A stretch of DNA of 64,000 nt, from positions 20,052,080 through 20,116,079 of the forward strand of contig CM019831.1 of the NCBI GenBank assembly GCA_009763385.1. Direction: 5' to 3'. The number at the start of each line of letters is the position of its first letter. Positions within the stretch are counted from its first letter, which is position 1. This DNA comes from Coix lacryma-jobi var. lacryma-jobi (lineage: Eukaryota > Streptophyta > Magnoliopsida > Poales > Poaceae). Under the pieces are notes generated by a model. That model did not search any database, had not been told where the DNA came from, and was given only the letters and a program-made list of their open reading frames with translations. Made by a program: the position numbers and the translations under genes. Shown piece by piece: positions 32,393 to 44,943 of this stretch.

Positions 32393-35320
32393 TGTAACAT
32401 CCCAAAATTTGCATCAATTTAAAAATAGGCAATATGATTTAATTATGCATTTTATGTGTTGCATAGAACCTAGTTAATAAATTATTTACAAAAGCTAAAA
32501 TGAATCCTAGGCCAAAGATCATGTTGATGCATACATGCTGGGGCATATTTTAAATTGTGATGATTGGGATTTACTCAATTTTGGTTTGAATTCAAAATGG
32601 ATTTGAAAATGCATTTGAAAAATCAAATCTGAAATTGGAAAACAATTTTCCTTCTCTCCCTTCCCCTCTCTCCCCTTTTGGCCCGGCCGGCCTGCCCCGG
32701 CCCGCGCCTCCTCCCCTCTCCCCGGCCTGCTCGGCCTGCTGCCGTTCCTCCGCGCGTGGCCCGGCCGCCGTCTTCTCCTCCGCTTGGGCCGCCAGCGTCC
32801 GGCCCAACTCCGCGCTCGCTCGGCCGCTTGCAACGCGCGCACGCCGTCCGCCTCTCCTCGACACTGACACCTAGCCCCGCCCTGTCAGTTCCTCCTCCCT
32901 CCTCCGTCTCCCGCTCGGACACGAGCCGAACTCGTCAGACCGAGTCCTTCTCCGTCCCAACGCTCCTCTCCCTGCCATATCCGCGTCACCGAGCCCCCTA
33001 TAAAATGCGGCCGACCCCGCCGCCTCTCCCCACGCATCAAACTCCTGCTCTCGTGCCCTAACTCGCTCCCGCGACGAACTCCGCGGCCGCCGAAGATCCG
33101 CCGTCGTCGACCCGACGCTTCACCGAGTTCTAGTGCCCGCAAGAGGTTCCTAGAGTTTCTCCTTGATCTCTCGAAGCTAACCGAGTGTTTTCTCCTCTTT
33201 CTCCTCTTCGTTTTGATGCCTTAATCGCTCGCCGTCGCTTTCCAGAGCCGCCGTCCGCCTCGTCGAGCGATACGCCGCCACCAGATCGTCTCCGACCTCA
33301 TCTGTGCCTCTGGTGAGTCCGCTTTGCTCTCCTCTTTCGATTGGATCCTTTCCCGAGGTCTCTACCGCTCTGTAGCGGAATCCCGAGCCGCGCCGCCGTT
33401 TTCCGGCCATGGCGCCGCCGCACTCTCTCCTCTCCGGCGACACAGCGCCGCCAGCTCTCCCAGAACTAATCTGAGCCGTCCATCTGGGAATCGACGATCT
33501 CCATCAGTCGGTACCCCTTCGCCGGTCATTTTACAGAAAGGCCATTACAATTATTCGAGCCTCAACCCGCGGTCCTTTTGGGCACTGTGCTCTGAGTCTG
33601 CGAAAACTTGCTTCTAAGCCCCTGCGTTTCATCCAAATTGAGGCGCAGTCCAACCAGATCTGAAATTCATTTTAAATCAATTTGAATTCAAAATCAATTT
33701 CAGTTTATTTACAGTTTTGCCACCAGTTTTAAATGCTTATAACTTCCACGTTTTTAGTCCGATTTAGTCCGTTCAAGTTGCGTTAGATTCGTTTTGAAAA
33801 GATCTATCTATCTGTACAAGAATATCTACTGTTTTCAGTAATTAAAATTTGAGTTAGGTTTAATCTACTAATTAAGGTTTAGTAACTTGTTTAGCTCACA
33901 ACTTTTGTGTTATAATTCCGTTTTTCGTGATTCTCGCGTCTGTGTGATCGTGGTAGACCGTAGTTGCTGTTCTCAAACTTTTTATATTATTTTCTTGCTG
34001 TTGGTGTAATGTTCTAATTATAGCTTGTTTGTCTTGCATGATTGTTGTCCCGTTGATTGTGTGTTGATGTGATAATCGAGTATAGACGGTGAGACTTACG
34101 CTGGTGATCAGGAGCCCTACTTCGACAACCAGGAGCAACCAGAGTACTCTGAATCAGGCAAGTATAGCATGGGATCATCCTTGTTGACCTATTCACCATG
34201 AAGCATCTAAATTCATATGCATGTGTCTAATTTTGACCTCCTATCTAGTTTATCTTAGATTTTTGACCTGTTACCTTGTTAACCTTGGGATGCTATGCAT
34301 ATGGGTAGGTTTTTGCTAGAGCTTTACTTAAACCAAACATGATCTAATAACGGTGAATAAAACTTGATCTTTTTAGCAACATGGTTTAGGACCTCCTGTC
34401 AGCAAAAGCTGGGACATACAGTGCAACCATGAGGGTTATATGGCTCTGACCTTAGCTCAGTATAAGGACCTTTTCTAGCTAGTTAGTGGTTACCCGAAAG
34501 GGCGCATAAGGCGCTTGACGAGCTGGATTTAGGGCGGCTACTTTCACCTTGCCTGCGTTGCCGTAAGGTTGGGAGACCCTTCTTCCCCTTGCCTTAAGAC
34601 CTAGCGGCCCTAACTTGTTAGACGAACCTTTGAAAGGCTTTGCGTGTATTCTGCCCACTCACCTTGGAAGTGTTATGGGAGTAATTAACCCGGGCATCTG
34701 GATATCACGACTCATCGGGTAAAGTGTACACCTCTGCGCAGAGTTTAATAAACTGATATATCAGCCGTGCTCACGGATACGAGCGGCCCGGAAAACTCAC
34801 AGACTTAGTTGTTATATGTTGTTTATTTATGTTGCTCATGTTGATTACCTTATTGTTATGTTTCAGTTATTATGATCATGTGGATTGGGTTTTAAACATT
34901 CATATATGTTCACTTTCATATTAAAATACTGCCAATTAAAAGCTACCGCAGTCTAACCAGTGTCAGCCTTATTTGAGCCTCATGAACCCCATGTTACACT
35001 TGTTAAGTACGAGATGTACTTATGCTTGTTTATTTTCTTTCTACTTGGATAAAAATCCCGGATGGGTAACAGATTGCTATGGTAACGACGACTTCCCTGA
35101 AGAGTTCTAGACTTGCTGTCAACCAGTCATCTTCCCTGTGATGGAGCTACCGCGAGAGATACTTTATTTATCCGCTGCTATGTAAAGACTTTGAATATTA
35201 TTCGTTATGTAATAAACATATGTGATGGTACTTCTTAAATTTGTGGCTTATGTGTGTGATTGATCTCTGGGCACACATGAGTTATTGCATTCAATTTTGT
35301 TCTTAAAATTGGGTGTGACA
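32393..35320 (+). repeat. 3' LTR of the gypsy element
   Basis: 2,928 bp, the same length as the 5' LTR, from TGTAACATCCC to GGGTGTGACA, followed by the TAATT target duplication. About 11 substitutions separate it from the 5' copy, mostly transitions. Confidence 0.97.
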
Positions 35321-35381
35321 TAATTAAAACCGCCTGTGCTATAAAAAGGGGGCGCCAGCTATGAGCAGAATTCTACTAGTG
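35321..35381 (-). repeat. Right terminus of CACTA family 1
   Basis: The last 61 bp of the CACTA, cut off from its body by the gypsy insertion. It contains one AACCGCCTGTG repeat, a CTATAAAAAG stretch, CTGGCGCC on the minus strand, and the terminus CTACTAGTG followed by ACC. Confidence 0.9.
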
Positions 35382-35602
35382 ACCGTCTCCAAAGTGGAAC
35401 TTTGTCTACTTGTTTTTTTAAAAAAATATTTATTGTAAAGTAGTATGTGTATATTTTTTTTGAAAGTACTTTTCAAGACATATTTATTGATATGATTTTT
35501 ACATCTCTAAACTTAATAATTTAAAAGTTATTCATGATTTATATTCCCAATGTTTGACTCAAACTTTGTCCAAAACGACATGTATTTCCGGTACGGAGGG
35601 AG
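35382..35602. mobile_element. Stowaway MITE, right fragment
   Basis: Continues the MITE begun at 9638 from GTCTCCAAAG to ACGGAGGGAG, with TA at 35603-35604. Joined to the left piece (minus one ACC) it would be 262 bp, against 259 bp for the intact copy at 3081-3339. Confidence 0.9.
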
Positions 35603-35940
35603 TACATATTTTTCCAAACGAGAGCTACCTCCCATTTCCATTCAAGCAAACGAAAATACCTGAGTTTTGTTCGTACAGCAAAAGACAGGACAGGATATAG
35701 CTAAGTTTTTGGCCTACAAAGGATCTGTCTCAGAGCCGGCAGGCTAACAAAAGAAAACACCTCCTCCAGATCTCCATAACCAACATCAAGGCACGACACT
35801 GGGGACTAAAACAGATAAGGACACATAACAGTCTTGACTGGCCGCATCCGTCAAAGGCAGGCCCAAAAAAACAACCACATTGTCTATTAGAGCGAAGATG
35901 AAACTTCATCCACACATTTCAGAAGAAGATCAGAGCTTTT
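35603..35940 (-). other. Probable 3' UTR of the LINE
   Basis: No coding capacity. It lies 3' of the last LINE frame, and I see no clear poly-A (poly-T on plus) end, so the LINE boundary is uncertain. Confidence 0.35.
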
Positions 35941-38690
35941 TCACAGCTCCCGTTTATCAGCATTGTCCTTGTAGCCCAGCAGCTTCTGGCTTCCTTCAGT
36001 CGAAGTCTTGAGCAACAGCTTCGCCGCCTCCCTGAGCATGGTGTTAACTCCATTGATCAATATCATCTTGTCCACCTCATCATAAAGACCTGTCCAAAAT
36101 CTCATCAATGCTCCAGCAAAAGCATATAATTTCCATAGGACTTTTGAGAAGTTTGCCATCAAAACAAACTTTATTTCTGGTTTTCCAAATTGCCCAGCAA
36201 ATGGCAGAGACCCCCTACAAATGATTTTTTTTTTTGCATGTGGCAACCATCTTTTACACCATACCCAGCATTGGTGTAAGGAAGTGGGAATGTTGTTGGC
36301 CCCAATTATCTTAGCAATTACCATCCAAACAACTTTGCTACTGGGGCAAGTAAAGAATAAATCATCCACACTTTCAGCACAGTCACAACAGAAGCAACAA
36401 GGGTCACCCACCCATTTTCTTCTTAACAGATTATCTTTAGTAAGAACTGCATTATTACTTAATAACCATAGAAAAATTTTGATCTTTTGAGGGACTCTGC
36501 CTCTCCAGATCTGCCTAAATGAGTTACCTCCTTCTCCTAATGTCAAAGCATTATAAAGAGATCTTACTGAAAAAAACTTTACTCTTCTCATAGCTCCAGA
36601 CTATCTCATCATCTAGCCCTTGGAGCTGAAAATTATCAACAACAACTCGAATAGACTCCCAACAAGCTTGCAAGTCAGCAGGTAGCCACCTTCTAAAGGT
36701 AAGCTGAATCTTCCCACTTTTGACTGCAGCCACCATAGCATCTTTTTGATCACAGAGTAGATAAAGAATAGGAGCTATGTCACAAAGAGGCTTATCATAA
36801 ACCCATGGGTCAACCCAGAACCTAGTCCCCTGCCCATTATGAATGCAAATAGACCTCCCCTGAAGGTAAATATTCTTTACTTTAAGCAAATCAGGCCAGA
36901 TGGGAGAGTATTATTTTGTGAGAGACCGAGAAAATAGATATATTACGCATATATTTTGCTCACAATCTCCTGCCACAAACCATCCTCACATTCCAATTTC
37001 CACCACCACTTGGCTAAGAGGCTAGCATTCATTTTCCTCAAATCTTTGATTCCCAACCCTCCCTTCTTCTTACTTTTACAGATTTTGGCCCACTTAACCA
37101 TGTGGTATTTTCTCTTCGTACCCCCTCCTTGCCAGAAGAAAGTCCTTCTAATCTTATCAATTTGCCCCAAAATTGTTTTTGGAAGAAGGTATACCGACAT
37201 CTGATATATAGGAGAATTATTCAGACAAGCACATATGAGGGTGGACCTCCCAGCAATGGACATAGTGCCACCTTTCCATATGTCAAGTCTTTTACTACAT
37301 TTATCCACTAAAGCAGCCCAGTCACTTAGATGGAGTCTGCAGGGACTAACTGGAACTCCCAGATATTTGATAGGGAAAGATCCAATCTGGCAGTTAAAGA
37401 TATCAGCATATAAAGTCCCCCAATCATCCTCATCGTTAATCATCACAACTTCACTCTTGTTAAAATTAATTTTTAGTCCTGCCATCAGCTCAAACATATA
37501 AAGAAGCAATTTCATGTTCCTTGCTCCTTTTAAGTCATGTTTTAGAAAAATGATGGTATCATCAGCATATTGTAAAATGGCTACCCCATTAGGAATAATA
37601 TGCTCAATTAAACCAGTAAACAGTCCATTATTTTGAGCATTTTCTACCATTCTTGTCAAACAATCTGCACCAAAATTGAACAGGATAGGGGACAGAGGAT
37701 CCCCCCTGCCTAACACCCTATAGCTCTTGATATAAGGACCAGTTTTGTCATTTATTTTGACACTAACCATGCCCCCAGTCACCACTTGGGTGATCCATTC
37801 TATCCATACTTTACTAAAACCCCTCACTTCCATGTATTCAAACAGGAGATTCCAGTTAACTTTGTCATAAGCTTTCTCAAAATCGAGCTTAAGAATAACA
37901 CCTACTTCTTTTTTTCCTCTTAGTTTCATGCACTATCTCATGAAGGCTCATGACCCCAGACAGGATATTTCTTTCTTTTCAGGAAGGCTGTTTGAGCTTT
38001 ATTAATTATTCGACCAGCTATTGGCTCCAGTCTGATAGTTAACACCTTGGTTACCAGTTTATATAAGCAATTAAGGAGACATATGGGCCTGTATTGTTGA
38101 ATCTTATTGGCCTCTTTGATTTTCAGCAGAAGAGTAATAATACCATAATTCAATCTACTAATGTCCACCCTCCCACAGTGGAAGTCAGAAAAAAGTTGCA
38201 GTATATCCTTTTTCACAATGCCCCAACAATTTTGAAAGAATTCTATTGGAGTTTTATCAGGCCCGGGGGCTTTATTTTTCTCCATCTGGAACAAAACTTC
38301 CCTAATTTCTGTCTCAGAAAAAGGTTGGCTCAGAACTTTATTATCTGCCTCAGATAATTTGTAACAGTGGTTCCAAATGTTTGGGTCCAGATGAATGTTA
38401 TTCTGGGGGACAGGGCCAAAAAGTTCTGCATAATATTCAGAGGCATATGCCTTAAAATGTTGTCAATCCCCTCAATCTCCACACCATCATTTTCAAGAGA
38501 TGTGATAGTATTCTTTCTCTTTCTACCATTCACACATTTGTGAAAGAAATCAGTATTGAGATCACCTTTAAGAAGCCATGTCTCATGACTTCTCTGGTAC
38601 CAATACAACTCCTCTCGCTCTAGAATCTTAAGATTGTCACACAAAACCCAGTGTTTTCTGAATACTTGCTGAGGATTGAACTTCAATATT
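35941..38690 (-). pseudogene. L1-like LINE reverse transcriptase, 5' truncated and frameshifted
   Basis: The minus-strand segments 38686-38330, 38294-37938, 37929-36943, 36889-36551 and 36591-35941 read as one non-LTR retrotransposon ORF2 broken by several frameshifts. In order: the endonuclease-RT linker (WLLKGDLNTDFFHK), RT block 0/1 (KAPGPDKTPIEFFQ), LDFEKAYDKVNW, GRGDPLSPILFN (usually RQGDPLSP), the catalytic YADD at about 37558-37569, the thumb, and a zf-RVT-like end (IWRGRVPQKIKIFLWLL). The N-terminal endonuclease is absent, as is common after 5'-truncated insertion. Neighbouring DNA shows no sign that the element is active. Confidence 0.93.
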
Positions 38691-40240
38691 ATTTTGACTG
38701 GTGTAAACCCTCATCCAAAATTACTAAAATTTCTTACATTCACCCATTTCGGTTTTGTCTGATTTTTTTTTCAATTTGAATATCCGAAAAACTACATAGC
38801 AATGTGGAGGGAAACTATTTGACTGCATGGGTGTACATATACAGTTTTGAAATAATTATATAAGAACACTCAACACTCAATATTAAGAAATAATCATATG
38901 GTGCACAGTCTCAATCCACTGATTAGACGTCATGCCCCAAAAGGTTCTACATATCCTTCCCATGTGTGGACTGTTCATTGGTTAATAAACAGGGCAACAC
39001 ATGTGCTCTGTACATACATCAAACAGCCAATATGGACGTGACACCTCTAAATGGGAGAAAAGCTAAATTGGCCTGTTAGCTTGAACTTATCAGCACTGCA
39101 GTGCAACCGTTGTGGCTGCAATCTCTCTCATGCAGCAATGTTCAAACAGCAGCAGCCGGCTGCAACTCAGTGCTAGCATTATTTAGTGCAAGGGCTGGGC
39201 TTGAGCTGTGCCTACTTCTTCATCGTCCACAATATCCACTGACTTGTCATGGACGGAATCCAAAAAAACTAATATATACATCATATCGAAGCCATGTGGC
39301 ACCTAATTAATCTCGTGTGTGTTGGTACTAAGCTACCAGATAGTGAGCAGAGGTCATAGTTCCTGGGGTGCCTCCTATTCTCAACACCCTGCAAGCATCA
39401 CCTAGGCATGGTTCCTTTCCAACTTTCTACAATGTGATAATAGGGGTGATGGGCTCTGTGTGCATGATGAAAATGTGTGTGTGTATATATATATATATTA
39501 CATTAACCATATATACTCCAACTTTATAGGTAGGTGCAGTTTAGTCGAACAACTTGTAAACTCATCAAAAGGTGCAATAACATGATAAATTAGTGCATGT
39601 ATGGTACAAATGATGTTGGTGTGATAAAATATGTACTCACACAGTACACTCTAGTGTTAATATCGGGTTTGCGTGGCAGGCGTTGTGCGTGGTGGAACTG
39701 TTTAAGATGGTTTTGGCATCTACAAGATGTGCATTGTCCGAAGGTGGTGGTCCACAATGTCGATCACCTAAATTTTGGAAATGTGCTTTATCCTTCTGAA
39801 CATGTAGGGCTGGTAGGAGGTATGAACAAAAATTAATTGTGCTTTCTTTGTTTATTGTAAATCTTTGTGTGCTTAAATTATAGTACAGATTTCCATATGA
39901 ATTCTCTACTGATTACATTGCTATGGACTCTTGCTAGCTTGATTATTGCCATATTTGTAAAATTTCTTGCATATGCAACCATAGCAAATATACATCGTAT
40001 AGCACCGTTCTTATTACTGCATTGATAGGTAAAGATTTTATTTGTTCTGCAGAACCATCGTCTGTGAATTTTGCTGAGATGTTAAAGAAGGAAAAAGACA
40101 TTTATTTCTTGATATTTTTCTTTATATCATATACAATAACATGTATATGGTTTGTAATTGATATATGTATATGAGTTGTAATTGATAAATTATAGTACAT
40201 ATTTGAGCTATAATCCATGTTTTTGTGATCAATTGGGTAA
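38691..40240. other. Intergenic region
   Basis: AT-rich with a short GT/AT microsatellite near 39477-39500. No supported gene, and the short frames lack domains. Confidence 0.4.
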
Positions 40241-40631
40241 ATTGCTCTATATGGACAAGTGTGTGTTACCACATCATGGTACTCGTGTTTGCCACATCAT
40301 GGCAATCGTGTTTGCCATGTCATAGCAAATGTGTTGGCCATGTTATCGCGCATGGATCTGCCATGTCATCATACTAATCTTTGCCACGTGGTTGCCATGC
40401 ATGCTGGAGTAGCAGATTGGATGGATTCAATGACAACGGCCAATTCTGTATGTTTATAAAGCTTTTCTGCGATGAATTATGCTAATCATCATTAAAGTTC
40501 GTCAACCATGATGTGGCAAACATGATGACAAAGATTTTGACATAACTTCGTCACGTATGTTTTTAAATGAAAATATTGGCTCTTGCTATGATGAAAATGA
40601 TTCATCGCAAATATGGATTTTTCTAGTAGTG
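40241..40631. mobile_element. CACTA right-end remnant
   Basis: Ends TTTTTCTAGTAGTG at 40631, the inverse of CACTACTAGAAAAA. It is preceded by repeated GCCACATCATGGCAA-like motifs at about 40263-40400 that look like subterminal repeats of a third type. I found no matching left end or target duplication. Confidence 0.55.
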
Positions 40632-41869
40632 TCTCCTTATGCTGCCCTCCTCTTGAATTATGTGTTGGCATTTTGCATACGACCCGCCTAACCATATGCA
40701 AAGGAAGCTCCTAAAATTGTCTGCCTCTGTTAATAAGGATCCTATGTCCTAGAATCCTATGTGCAGCAGTGATGTAGTTGATAAAACCAACATTGATTCG
40801 TCACAGTTTGGAAATGGTAGGAGCAATGTTGGAGGCAAAACACATGGATGAGGACAGCCATGTGGCAGATCACATAAAAAAGAAATTTTAATCATGAGAA
40901 TTTGGGATACATACATTAACCCAAACCAATGATAGCGTGATTTATTATAGCAACTTAAGCCCCATGGCTTTTTGTATACGAGAAGAGGATCCTCTCCTAA
41001 ACCAACCATATTTATAGGGTTTCTATGTACACTGTAACACCTACCTCTACAACTTGAGCAGCAAAGACATATACATACGGATTTGTAACCCCTCTTTCTC
41101 CCCATCCCCAATGCCACGGGACCACAAAAAACATCTTTAATGTCGTTGGTTACGTACAGATCGATCTTCTATATACGTAGTCATAATCTATATTTTTCCT
41201 ACTACAGGCATGTCTAATATTCCACTATAGCGAAGGCACATTTTGGAGAGTATGTTTGCCGAGGCATATTCAGATCTGGGTATTGTAAACTGTAGGATTG
41301 GGATGCATCTGGACATTGAACATCTCTCTTTTGGCATGGTGTGCGAGTACTATTATTCCCTGTTGCCTCAAGACAACCGTTTTCGTTGTATTTCAGCCAA
41401 AACATGCTGGGGCGGGGCGGTAGGGACGGCCGTCCCAGGTCCAGCAAAGTGATGGGCCCCTCTAAGGTATATGTACACTAGAGTACAGGTATACGGTGCA
41501 GATGTTTATTAGTCACACGTACGGCGGATGCGGTCTTTCCTTGTTCTTTCCTGAGCATGTGGGCATGCGGCGTGGTGGGCCTCGGTGCGTTGTTTTTTTT
41601 GAAACATTGCAGTTCCCTTATTCATTTAATATTGTTTTATCGCTGGTTATAATGTCTAGAATAAAACTAGGGGACTCATCGTCCCAGGTACAATTTTTCT
41701 TCATTTGCGTCGCTCTTTTTGCTAAACTAGTTTATATGCACGTGCGGCAGGCACGTGTCTAACATATTGATTTAAAAATTAACATATACACTTAGGAACA
41801 ATAAATGGATTATCAAATATATTTAACAAAAAGAATGATAAGTCAGTTCCTATATATCTATCTATCTAT
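40632..41869. other. Intergenic region
   Basis: No convincing gene. A TATC microsatellite precedes the next element (about 41851-41869). Confidence 0.4.
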
Positions 41870-42084
41870 TCTATACTATAAAGGAGCAAAAAAAATGTGA
41901 ATACACTCTCACACAACATATCAAATAAAACTTTACCCTGATCTTTCATATTGCACAAAACTACAGATCACAATAAATGGTTGCTTGTGCCCTCAACCCC
42001 CTCTCCAACTTATCTAGCAATGTTCAAGTAAAATGTGATTCAGAACCAAGCAGAAGTTAGCTGCAGGCGTTTCAGGAACCACAC

Positions 42085-42230
42085 TTGGCAGGATAGCTTC
42101 AAGTGACACTTACAATGAGCAAAGTTTGCAGGTCCAGCTCCACATTGATCGCTAGTGCAAGGTGCTTCTTGCTGGCAATGGTCTCTTCAGATTTTCCAAT
42201 TTAGCAACTTCATCTGCACCATGCACAAGG
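42085..42230 (-). pseudogene. Exon-like captured fragment
   Basis: On the minus strand EETIASKKHLALAINVELDL is encoded up to a GTAAGT donor near 42110. The composition looks like a real helical protein exon. The parent gene is not recognised. Confidence 0.4.
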
Positions 42231-43853
42231 GGCTCACATTACCATACACACATCACATCAAGTATTTTTAGTGAATCAGTTACTCACTGCATGGTCTGTC
42301 AGCATAGAGCAAACCTAGTTTTTTAATCATCAGATTATAACTTCTGTCTCCTCATTTATTTATTTCAATGCTTCTAGTGCAATCTTGAAGGCTTTGCAGT
42401 TGCAGGTATGTCAACACACCAATAAACCACTAAAACATTTTTTTGCCTTATCACAATATATATATATATATATTTATATATATGTAATTACTTGATGCAT
42501 TTCTCAGAATACATTCAGATTATTTTTTTGTTTAAACATAAGAGCACATTCCTTTGTGTATATCCACACAAGTAAATTGTGGTATTATCTTTAATAAGTG
42601 TCTCTTTCATGATCAAAACACATAAGTGTGTGTGAATTCATTGTGGAAGTCAGAATATTGTCAACAGTAGTTTATTTCAATACAGTGGTATGGCTTGTTA
42701 GCACCAAAGAATCATACACTTCTGTAATTTGTACTACTTGTCAAGCTTTAGAGCAATTTACAGATAAACAACTATTTTGACATAGGTTACCATCATAAAA
42801 AAGCAAAGTAAAAGAACAGATCATACAGTGGTACATCAACACAACAACAAAGATGTTCAATGCGCAAAGAGATTCAGTTAAATGAAAAGACATGATTCTC
42901 GTTCATTTATTATGGCTCATTCTTAAATACCTGGTTGCATACTTGCATTGCTCTGAACCATTACATGCAGCACCATTGTTGCGTCCAATTTTCTAATTTC
43001 TATAAATGAACAGTCCAAACACCTGGAATGCGAAGGGAGCAATGCCTGCAGTTTGCTAGTGTCAGACACCCCAAACATGCCGACTCATAGATGCCGAGTT
43101 CCTAATGATTCTCTTGGTCGTCTGCAGACTCACTTAAACCACCAAGTTTATCAGCGCCATGCAGGACAGCAGAACACAACCTAAAGTAGACATTGCAATA
43201 GGAAATTTTATGAAGTGCTTAGTATTAAGAGACTTGTAAAGGGTGTCTACTAAACTTCTGATGAATTGAATAGATATTGGATCTCAACAAACAATATAGA
43301 CCACGGATGAAGATGCCCAATTTGCCATGCAGTAGCCAATCTGTCTTCCTCTCCAGCCATCTGCACGTTTATTTGCTAGTGCTGCTTGCTGTGTGCTGTT
43401 GCATTGCATGCTCCATCGACTGCAGTGGTGCATCTCATTTAAGCGTAGCTTTCACTTCTGTATACAAATAAAGGAGCAAGCTCAAAGTCTACTGGTAGTG
43501 CTTATATAAGCTTCAATTTTCAGTGCAATATTTCATCATAGTTGTAATTTCACTTGACCTGCTTCATTGCTTGAAAAAGGCAAAAGGCAGAAAAATAGTT
43601 CTTTAGTTGAAACCCTGCTTGCTAATTTCTAGTTTTTTCATTGTTTTGAAGAAACAAGCATTGATTGGTGTTTGTTGCCTTGTTTTCCTGTGGAAGAAAC
43701 AATCATTCAGAGAGAGTACTGAAACCAGTATCAAAAACTGGACACACAGATGGTGTGTAGCAAAATTGAGATAGCCAATAATAAAGCACATCAGCTTGTA
43801 TTACTCACCTTCCAGAAGTCAAGATCTTTCTTTTCTTGGCCACCTGGGCTATT

Positions 43854-44220
43854 TTAGTCGATATACATCAGTGAGTCAACGTGAGCCACGGTGTTCCTTC
43901 GACCATGGGCACCATCACCGACCTCCTTCGTGGCCAAGACCACTGTCACAGCCTCCCAACCTGGCCTAGTTCGTGGAACATCAAAATCATAAACAATAGC
44001 CATGAATGTAATGAATTCGTACAGTATGGTGTACGCCACTAACCTGCTCAGATCGGGCACCATGGCATCGAACATCATCTCACCGGACTGCATCACGAAC
44101 CATAAAGAAAATCACTAACCATTAGCAAAACCTCAGAAGATTCGAGTAGCACCTACCCTTAGCCCGACGTTCACGCGGTCGACGATGGCGAAGTCGGCCA
44201 TGTCAAACCTGCAGCCTCAG
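43854..44220 (-). pseudogene. Exon-like captured fragments (unidentified gene)
   Basis: Minus-strand pieces read MADFAIVDRVNVGLR before a GTAGGT donor, SGEMMFDAMVPDLSR between an AG acceptor and a GT donor, and PGWEAVTVVLATKEVGDG. The exon-intron look suggests capture of genomic DNA by the surrounding TIR element. I cannot name the gene, and no complete frame survives. Confidence 0.4.
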
Positions 44221-44334
44221 CTCGATGGATAGGAAGAAGCCCTATTTTTGGATGCCGCCATGCACACGCTTGCCGGACGCCACGGTTGTCGCTACGATTC
44301 GTGTCTGCCACTCTGCCTATGCTGGTCGGTCGCC

Positions 44335-44460
44335 GCGGCCGCCGCCGCGAATCGCGTCGGCCTCTACGGGCCCGAAGACCGTGCCCCTCGTGCTGACTCC
44401 CGGTCGCTGCGGCCGCCGCCGCCGCCGCCGCGAATCGCGTCCGCCTCTACGGGCCCCTCG
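44335..44460. repeat. GC-rich local duplication
   Basis: GGCCGCCGCCGCGAATCGCG followed by CTCTACGGGCCC occurs twice about 100 bp apart within the TIR element. Confidence 0.7.
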
Positions 44461-44835
44461 TACTGTGACTCGATCGGCACCAGGGGTATGCGCAGGTCCA
44501 TGCATACTACTGCGGCTGCGTTTGGAGATGGAGAAGGAGACGCCATTCATGGAGAAGAAACCGCCGTGGAGGAAGGAAGTGCGACTCATGCATGAGAAGG
44601 TAACCGTCGTATAGTAAGAAAACTATCGGTGTTAAAAAACTGGCGCGGAGTCGTCCGTAACAGATAGAAAGTTGTCAATGTAAAGAGTTTCCGATTGAGT
44701 TTCCGTTCATGATGAGACGTTTAGATCCTTCAGATCTAAGTTTAAAGTCGATCGAAGGGATAAAAATTAAGATGGGTAGAAAATCTTTGTGTGAGAGTGT
44801 ATTTTCATTTCATTCGCTCCTTTATAGTATAGATT

Positions 44836-44943
44836 ATGCGCTGGTTCATTCTCCTCTCTATTACAATGATCGATCGTGACATCCTAGAAGCCACTCCAAA
44901 TTATATTACATTCATCATATATAGCTGCCTCAAAGTTTGTTGT
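44836..44943 (-). pseudogene. LINE-type RNase H domain, C-terminal part
   Basis: Minus strand. Continuing from the fragment at 50928-51142 it reads NFEAAIYDECNIIWSGF, then a TAG, then DVTIDHCNREENEPAH. This matches the end of the RNase H-like (RVT_3) domain of plant LINEs. The reading stops where the TIR element begins. An LTR retrotransposon separates the two halves. Confidence 0.75.

Larger units (their letters stand above)
22687..35320 (+). mobile_element. Ty3/gypsy LTR retrotransposon, chromodomain (Tekay-like) type
   Basis: Two 2,928-bp LTRs flank an interior with a primer-binding site, an ORF upstream of gag, gag-pol and a polypurine tract. TAATT is duplicated on both sides (22682-22686 and 35321-35325). 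By eye the LTRs differ at about 11 positions, so insertion was recent. The C-terminal integrase extension resembles a chromodomain (QWNRYSEAEATWEREEDL), as in plant chromoviruses. It is damaged by one stop in integrase and by a CACTA MITE in the first ORF. Confidence 0.97.
9682..35381 (-). mobile_element. CACTA (En/Spm) transposon, family 1, coding, nested insertion
   Basis: The left end is CACTAGTACAGAG, and the right end, read inwards on the minus strand, is CACTAGTAGAATTCTGC. ACC flanks both sides (9679-9681 and 35382-35384), the 3-bp target duplication expected of CACTA elements. Both genes are on the minus strand, so the transposase-proximal (5') end is the right one. Order on the minus strand: right terminus, subterminal repeats, TNP2-type transposase, 508-bp tandem repeats, internal repeat block, then a second gene with a Ulp1 protease domain, then left subterminal repeats. 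A gypsy retrotransposon (22687-35320) interrupts the right subterminal block. Without it the element is about 13 kb. Confidence 0.93.
41870..44833. mobile_element. TIR element carrying gene fragments (Pack-type candidate)
   Basis: The left end TCTATACTATAAAGGAGC is mirrored at the right end, and similarity continues inwards for about 45 bp (AATACACTCTCACACA on the left, its inverse on the right). No transposase is visible. Several exon-like segments with splice-like edges lie inside on the minus strand. The target duplication is not clear because the left flank is a TATC microsatellite. A Mutator-like Pack element is the best guess; Helitrons lack such inverted ends. Confidence 0.6.

Noticed and set aside
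41870..44833. Helitron
   Set aside because: TCTATACTAT resembles some Helitron 5' ends, but the right end is its inverted copy, which Helitrons do not have, and there is no CTRR end with a hairpin.
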